From Microbacterium capsulatum (lineage in GTDB: Bacteria; Actinomycetota; Actinomycetes; Actinomycetales; Microbacteriaceae): 64,000 nt of DNA. Shown one piece after another: positions 60,069-64,000 of the stretch. A program made the translations under genes and the position numbers. The notes beneath the pieces were generated by a model. That model ran no database searches. It was not told the origin of the DNA and saw only the letters and a program-made list of their open reading frames with translations. Within the stretch, counting starts at the first letter, position 1, and every line of letters begins with the position of its first letter. The stretch spans positions 235,482-299,481 of the forward strand of contig NZ_JAVFCB010000001.1 in assembly GCF_030865425.1 (NCBI RefSeq), read 5' to 3'.

Positions 60069-60111
60069 TTGATGTGTCAATAGCCGGACAACGTTAGAGT
60101 TGACGTATCAA
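60069..60111. promoter_or_regulatory. two TTGA-N4-TCAA palindromes, probable MarR operators
   Basis: TTGATGTGTCAA (60069-60080) and TTGACGTATCAA (60100-60111) have centres 31 bases apart, about three helical turns, in the gap between the divergent LLM and MarR genes. A regulator dimer on each site could repress both promoters. Confidence 0.65.
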
Positions 60112-60147
60112 TTCCCGCCGGTGCGGGACGGGCGATCGGGGTGGCGG

Positions 60148-60621
60148 ATGGCCGAGAGAGCGGGGCGTTCCCGCCTCACACGGGAGCAGCTGAGGATCTG
60201 GCGCGGTTTCATCGAGACCTCGAACGAACTGCGCGGACGCCTGGCGGCGCGTCTGCAGAGCGAGTCGGGTCTCTCCGACGGCGACTACCAGGTGCTGCTC
60301 GCGCTGAGCGAGGCCGAAGGGCGCACGCTGCGCTCCGCGGAGCTCGCGGCGCTGATCGGCTGGGAGCGCAGCCGGCTCTCGCACCACCTGGGGCGGATGG
60401 AGAGGCGCGGCCTCGTCGCCCGCGACGCCGCCGAGGATCCGCGTGGCGTCGACGTGCGGATCACGCCGCAGGGGGCGGAGGCGTTCCGGGCCGGATCCGT
60501 GCCGCACTTCCGTGCCGTGCGCGAGCTCTTCGTCGACGCCCTCACGCCGGACCAGCTGGCGCAGGTCGCGGAGCTGACGGAGGCGCTGCGGCGGCAGTGG
60601 GACGGACTCGCGGCGGAGTGA
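60148..60621 (+). CDS. MarR-family transcriptional regulator
   Basis: A 157-residue regulator. The winged helix reads LSDGDYQVLLALSEAEGRTLRS, ELAALIGWERSRLSHHLGRMERRGLVAR, and the wing is DPRGVDVRITPQG. Flanking helices form the dimer. The ATG at 60148 (MAERAGRSRL) is favoured over the TTG at 60100, which falls inside an operator palindrome. It probably represses itself and the divergent flavin oxidoreductase operon, responding to an aromatic or reactive ligand. Confidence 0.85.
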   Translation: MAERAGRSRLTREQLRIWRGFIETSNELRGRLAARLQSESGLSDGDYQVLLALSEAEGRTLRSAELAALIGWERSRLSHHLGRMERRGLVARDAAEDPRGVDVRITPQGAEAFRAGSVPHFRAVRELFVDALTPDQLAQVAELTEALRRQWDGLAAE

Positions 60622-60700
60622 GTCGTGTCGCGCTCGCCGCGGGACTGACGTCGGGGCCGCGTTCTCGAGCCTCGGGCCGGCACGAGGGGGATTGCCTGAC

Positions 60701-60733
60701 TATGACGATCGTCATATTATGACGAGCGTCATA
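60701..60733. promoter_or_regulatory. tandem ATGACGA-type palindromes, TetR operator
   Basis: TATGACGATCGTCATA (60701-60716, perfect) and TATGACGAGCGTCATA (60718-60733, one off-centre mismatch) have centres 17 bases apart. They lie just before the tautomerase ribosome site. A TetR regulator is encoded two genes on, so autoregulation through this pair is likely. Confidence 0.7.
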
Positions 60734-60750
60734 GACCAAAGGAGTTCGCC

Positions 60751-61182
60751 ATGCCGATGATCGATCTGTACGTCACCGAGGGAACGTTCGCCGATCCGCA
60801 GGCGCTCGCGCAGCGTCTCGCCGAGATCGTGATGCGTGTCGAGCAGGTGCCGGACATCCCGATGTTCCGGAAGAACACCGCCGCGTTCGTGCACGAGCTT
60901 CCGGCGGGCGCGATCCGCAACGTGGACGGGGACAGCGACCGCGTCCGCGTCCAGGTGCTCACCAACTCCGGAGCGCTGGACCGGGACAAGCAGCTCGCCG
61001 TGGTCGCGCAGCTGACGCAGGCGGTCGCGGACGCGGCGGGGGACCCGACGCTGGCCGAGCGAACCTGGGTGATGCTCACCGAGGCTGTCGAAGGCGGCTG
61101 GGGCCTGTGGGGCACCGCGCACACCAATGCGGAGCTCGTGCAGGCGGCTCGGGCGGAGATCGCGAAGCTCCAGGGATCCTGA
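60751..61182 (+). CDS. tautomerase family protein
   Basis: A 143-residue protein of the tautomerase superfamily. After removal of the initiator Met the N-terminal catalytic proline is exposed (MPMIDLYVTEG). The two halves are typical of longer family members. AAAGGAG precedes the ATG by eight bases. The substrate is unknown. Placement under a TetR operator and immediately before the TetR gene suggests a detoxification unit induced by its substrate. Confidence 0.82.
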   Translation: MPMIDLYVTEGTFADPQALAQRLAEIVMRVEQVPDIPMFRKNTAAFVHELPAGAIRNVDGDSDRVRVQVLTNSGALDRDKQLAVVAQLTQAVADAAGDPTLAERTWVMLTEAVEGGWGLWGTAHTNAELVQAARAEIAKLQGS

Positions 61183-61185
61183 CCC

Positions 61186-61764
61186 GTGCCGTCGGATGCC
61201 CGGGCGGCGATGATCGACGCCGCGATCCGGATCCTCGCCGAGGACGGGTACCAGGCGACGTCGTTCACGGAGGTGCTCGCCCGGTCGGGTGCGCCCCGTG
61301 GATCCATCTACCACCACTTCCCAGGCGGCAAGGATGAGCTGATCGCCGCGGCGCTCGACGTGCAGATCGCCCGGACCTTCGACCGGCTCGGGACGCTGTC
61401 GGGGCAGGATCCCGTGATCGTCGTGCAGGCGTTCCTCGACGGATGGCGACGCGGACTCGAGCTGACGGACTTCGCCGTCGGCTGCTCCCTGCTCGCCGTC
61501 ACGACGTCGGCAGGCCCGGGCGAGCTGCGTGCGAAGGCGGGCGTGCTCTTCCGTGACTGGCGCGCGCTGCTCGCTCGCCTCCTGCGCGATGGCGGAGCGG
61601 ATCCCGCGTCCGCCGCCGCCCTCGCAGCCCAGCTGCTCGCGGCCACCGAGGGCGCGGTCGCGATCTCCCGCGCCGAACGCTCCTTCGAGGCGTACGACCT
61701 CGTGGCCGCGCAACTGCTGCGCGACGCGGCGACGCTCACCGCCGACCGGCGTGCGGCGGACTGA
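61186..61764 (+). CDS. TetR/AcrR-family regulator
   Basis: A 192-residue regulator. The HTH (ILAEDGYQATSFTEVLARSGAPRGSIYHHFPGGKDEL) is of the LmrA/YxaF subgroup, and the C-terminal domain matches (FLDGWRRGLELTDFAVGCSLLAV). The GTG start follows the tautomerase stop by three bases, so both come from one message. The ATGACGA-type palindromes upstream resemble operators reported for the YxaF/LmrA group. Confidence 0.88.
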   Translation: MPSDARAAMIDAAIRILAEDGYQATSFTEVLARSGAPRGSIYHHFPGGKDELIAAALDVQIARTFDRLGTLSGQDPVIVVQAFLDGWRRGLELTDFAVGCSLLAVTTSAGPGELRAKAGVLFRDWRALLARLLRDGGADPASAAALAAQLLAATEGAVAISRAERSFEAYDLVAAQLLRDAATLTADRRAAD

Positions 61765-61844
61765 CGATCGGGGTCGCCGGAGCCCGCGGTCAGCCCTCGG
61801 CGAACGACCGCCATCCGGTGCTCCGGCGGGCGGAGACTGCTGGC

Positions 61845-62765
61845 ATGGACGACGGTGAGGCCCTCGACGCCTACTCGGCGACGGTCGTGCGCGTGGCGGA
61901 GATGGTGCTGCCCGCCGTCGCCGCGGTGAGCGTGCGCACGGTCGACGGCGCCGGCGCCGGGAGCGCCTCGGTCATCCGCGACCGGATCCTCCTCACGAGC
62001 GCGCACGTCGTCGCGGGGGCCCGCGGGGTCGGCCTCGCGTTCGCCGACGGCACTGCGGTCGACGCGGATGTCGTCGGATCCGACGTGCTGTCCGACCTCG
62101 CCGTGCTTCGGGCGCACGGGCCGACGCCGGATCCGGTGCCGCTCGGCGACGCCGCACGCCTGCGCGTGGGCCAGCTCGTGGTCGCGCTGGGCAATCCGCG
62201 AGGGCTCGCCGGCAGCGTTACCGCCGGCATCGTCTCGGCGCTGGGCCGCTCGCTGCCGACCGCATCCGGCCGGGTGATCGACGAGGTGATCCAGACCGAC
62301 GCCGCGCTGAACCCCGGCAACAGCGGGGGAGCGCTCGCCGACAGCGCCGGCCGCCTGGTCGGCGTGAACACGGCGGTCGCGGGCGTCGGGCTCGGGCTCG
62401 CCGTGCCGATCAACGCGACGACCCTCGCGATCATCGACACGCTCGCCACGGCCGGCCGGGTGCGCCGGGCCTGGCTCGGCGTGGCGGGGGCGAAGGTGCC
62501 GCTCACGCCCGAGGCCGCGGCGAAGGTCGGATCCAGGACGGGCATGCAGGTCATGTCGACGGTCACGGGGAGCCCCGCGGCGAGGGCCGGCGCGCTGCCG
62601 GGGGACATCGTGCTCTCCATCGACGGGACGGCGATCTTCGATCCGACCGGGCTGCAGCGGGTCATGGTCGAGGGGGCGATCGGCCGTCGGATGGAGATGA
62701 TCGTGCTGCGCCACGGCGCCCTGATCGATCTCGTGCTGGAACCGGAGGAGCTGCGGCTGCAGTGA
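61845..62765 (+). CDS. HtrA-like trypsin-family protease with PDZ domain, no signal peptide
   Basis: A 306-residue S1C protease. The triad is His in LLTSAHVVAG, Asp in VLSDLAVLRAHG and Ser in NPGNSGGALADS. A PDZ domain (MQVMSTVTGSPAARAGALPGDIVLSIDG) follows from about residue 215. There is neither a signal peptide nor a membrane anchor, so it should be cytosolic, unlike most actinobacterial HtrA proteins, which are membrane-bound. The ATG at 61845 lacks a clear ribosome site; the longer start adds nine residues without changing location. Confidence 0.85.
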   Translation: MDDGEALDAYSATVVRVAEMVLPAVAAVSVRTVDGAGAGSASVIRDRILLTSAHVVAGARGVGLAFADGTAVDADVVGSDVLSDLAVLRAHGPTPDPVPLGDAARLRVGQLVVALGNPRGLAGSVTAGIVSALGRSLPTASGRVIDEVIQTDAALNPGNSGGALADSAGRLVGVNTAVAGVGLGLAVPINATTLAIIDTLATAGRVRRAWLGVAGAKVPLTPEAAAKVGSRTGMQVMSTVTGSPAARAGALPGDIVLSIDGTAIFDPTGLQRVMVEGAIGRRMEMIVLRHGALIDLVLEPEELRLQ

Positions 62766-62846
62766 CCCTGGCACGCCGATCCCCGCGCATGACACGGGCG
62801 GCAGCCGCGTCGAGAATGGAGGACATCCGTGAGCGAGGGAGCACCG

Positions 62847-63725
62847 ATGACCGACCTGGACCGTGCCGCGTCCTTCCTGGCCGCGCACGCGCGGATCCTC
62901 GACCGTCGCCGCTTCGAGGCGCTGATCCACGACGACGACGCGGCCCGGCACGCGATCGTGCGGGGACTGGACGCGTACCGCAACGCCGACGGCGGCTACG
63001 GCTGGGGGCTGGAGCCGGACCTCCGGGCCCCGGAGAGTCAGCCCGCGGCGGCGCTGCACGCGCTCGAGGCGCTCGCCGACGCCGGACCGGCGACCTCCCC
63101 GCACGCGACCGCGCTGCTGGACTGGCTGGGCGCGGTGACGCTCCCCGACGGCGGTCTGCCGTTCGCGCTGCCGATCGCGGATCCGGCCGGGTGCGCGCCG
63201 TTCTGGACGCAGGCCGACCCGGCGGTGTCGTCGCTGCAGATCACGGCCGCCGTGGCCGCCCAGGCGCACCGCGCCGCGCGGGGGGACGAGGCGATCCGCG
63301 CCCATCCCTGGCTGCAGACGGCGACCCGGTACTGCTTCGACGCGATCCGCGAGATCGACGAGGAGCCCTTCGCCTACGTCCTCTCGTTCGCGCTCGCCTT
63401 CCTCGATGAGACCGCCGAGACGCACGCGGAGGCGGGGGAGCTGATCGGGAGGCTCGCCCGATTCCTGCCCCGGGACGGCGCGCTGCCCGTCGCCGGCGGC
63501 GCTCCCGGCGAGGCGGTGCACGTGCTCTCCGCTCCGGCCCGTCCGGTGCGGGCGATCCTGGATCCGCGGGCGGTGGCCGCCGAGCTCGACCGGCTCGAGC
63601 GCACCCAGCTCGCCGACGGCGGGTGGGCCGTCGACTTCACCAGCCACTCCGCGGCGGCCGCGCTCGAGTGGCGCGGGTACACGACGGTCGCCGCTCTCGC
63701 GACTCTGCGACGCAACGGCCGGTAG
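62847..63725 (+). CDS. alpha/alpha-barrel protein (prenyltransferase/squalene cyclase-like fold)
   Basis: A 292-residue protein built of repeats like those in the terpenoid-cyclase/prenyltransferase fold: YRNADGGYGWGLEPDLRAPE, LPDGGLPFALP and LADGGWAVDFTSHSAAAALEW are spaced through the chain. No DxDD cyclase motif is visible, so catalysis is unproven. The ATG at 62847 has GAGGGAG upstream. Similar proteins are common and uncharacterised in actinobacteria. No operon partner. Confidence 0.65.
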   Translation: MTDLDRAASFLAAHARILDRRRFEALIHDDDAARHAIVRGLDAYRNADGGYGWGLEPDLRAPESQPAAALHALEALADAGPATSPHATALLDWLGAVTLPDGGLPFALPIADPAGCAPFWTQADPAVSSLQITAAVAAQAHRAARGDEAIRAHPWLQTATRYCFDAIREIDEEPFAYVLSFALAFLDETAETHAEAGELIGRLARFLPRDGALPVAGGAPGEAVHVLSAPARPVRAILDPRAVAAELDRLERTQLADGGWAVDFTSHSAAAALEWRGYTTVAALATLRRNGR

Positions 63726-63771
63726 TCCGCCGCGCCGGGGGAGGATGGAGGGACCGCTCCGAGGAGGAACC

Positions 63772-64000
63772 ATGCGCGCCGCCGTCTACGACCAGTACAG
63801 CACCGACCCCGGCGACATCGTCGTGCGGGACGTGCCGGACCCGAAGCTCTTTCCCGGATCCGTTCTCATCGAGGTGCGGGCCGCCGGCGTGAACCCCGTC
63901 GACTGGAAGCTCATGGCGGGGTACCTCGACCGGCTCATGGACGTGCAGTTCCCGGTCATCCCGGGCTGGGACGTGGCCGGCGTCGTCGTCGGGCTCGGCC
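63772..64000 (+). CDS. zinc-type alcohol dehydrogenase/quinone reductase-like protein (partial)
   Basis: The first 76 codons of an MDR-superfamily oxidoreductase, cut by the window end. MRAAVYDQYS, VLIEVRAAGVNPVDWKLMAG and the FPVIPGWDVAGVV block are typical of the quinone-reductase branch (NPVD in place of the zinc cysteine). GAGGAGGAACC precedes the ATG. Confidence 0.85.
   Translation, partial: MRAAVYDQYSTDPGDIVVRDVPDPKLFPGSVLIEVRAAGVNPVDWKLMAGYLDRLMDVQFPVIPGWDVAGVVVGLG

Overview
The window looks like chromosomal DNA of a high-GC actinobacterium, most likely Microbacteriaceae (Microbacterium-like). The reasons are the strongly G/C-biased third codon positions, the many GTG starts, ATGA/GTGA-coupled operons, recurrent leaderless promoters of the form TAnnnT followed 6-7 bases later by ATG or GTG, and an actinobacterial gene repertoire (SigK/RskA pair, DUF4383 protein, fused LigAB-type dioxygenase). 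The genus is an inference; no rRNA is present.

Layout. (1) 1-8.2 kb, housekeeping and exported functions: end of a probable leuB, ilvE, a 6-phosphogluconate dehydrogenase, an FAH-family hydrolase coupled to an MFS exporter, a secreted sedolisin (S53) peptidase, gltX and a tRNA-Gln(CUG). (2) 8.24-18.59 kb, a genomic island inserted in the 3' end of that tRNA. A 95-bp direct repeat (tRNA 3' half plus its terminator) marks both ends. The island is visibly richer in A/T and carries an acetyltransferase, an HNH nuclease, a frameshifted GIY-YIG gene, a frameshifted small HTH gene, a HIRAN-domain protein, a three-helix membrane protein coupled to two related micro-proteins, and a 1,234-residue protein with a possible restriction-nuclease-like N-terminus. 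No integrase is visible. The content suggests a defence island. (3) 18.7-27.8 kb, a 4-hydroxybenzoate/protocatechuate 4,5-cleavage cluster: pobA and a coupled operon ligJ-ligK-ligI-ligAB(fused)-ligC-aldo/keto reductase-ModA-like protein, with a divergent LysR regulator. Together they would take 4-hydroxybenzoate through protocatechuate, 2-pyrone-4,6-dicarboxylate and 4-oxalomesaconate to pyruvate plus oxaloacetate. (4) 28.6-39.1 kb, a purine (allantoin) utilisation cluster: amino-acid-type ABC transporter, serine hydrolase, RidA, allantoicase, allantoinase, a signal-less THI5-like binding protein, an amidase and a GntR regulator. The transporter and regulator promoters share GGATCC-centred palindromes, which suggests one regulon.

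(5) 39.1-45.6 kb: a thiolase/acyl-CoA ligase pair behind a 28-bp near-perfect palindrome, then a two-gene locus of unknown function (940-residue and 366-residue proteins). The smaller protein shows the His-Gly and Gly-Cys blocks expected of a clan CD (caspase-like) cysteine peptidase. (6) 45.6-54 kb: YjbR protein, TAT-exported CpdB/UshA-type nucleotidase, RskA/SigK, two small membrane proteins, a secreted G1 (eqolisin) peptidase, LhgO and an M23 peptidase. (7) 54-64 kb: an MprF-like lysyl-phospholipid synthase, an Ag85-like membrane esterase, an F420/NADP-type reductase with a flavin monooxygenase divergent from a MarR regulator across two TTGA-N4-TCAA sites, a tautomerase-TetR pair behind two ATGACGA-nCGTCAT operators, a cytosolic HtrA-like protease, a barrel-type protein of unknown function and the start of a zinc-type oxidoreductase.

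Most interesting for follow-up are the 940/366-residue pair, the membrane-protein/twin-micro-protein unit in the island, the 1,234-residue island protein, and the shared-operator allantoin regulon with its unexplained extra enzymes.
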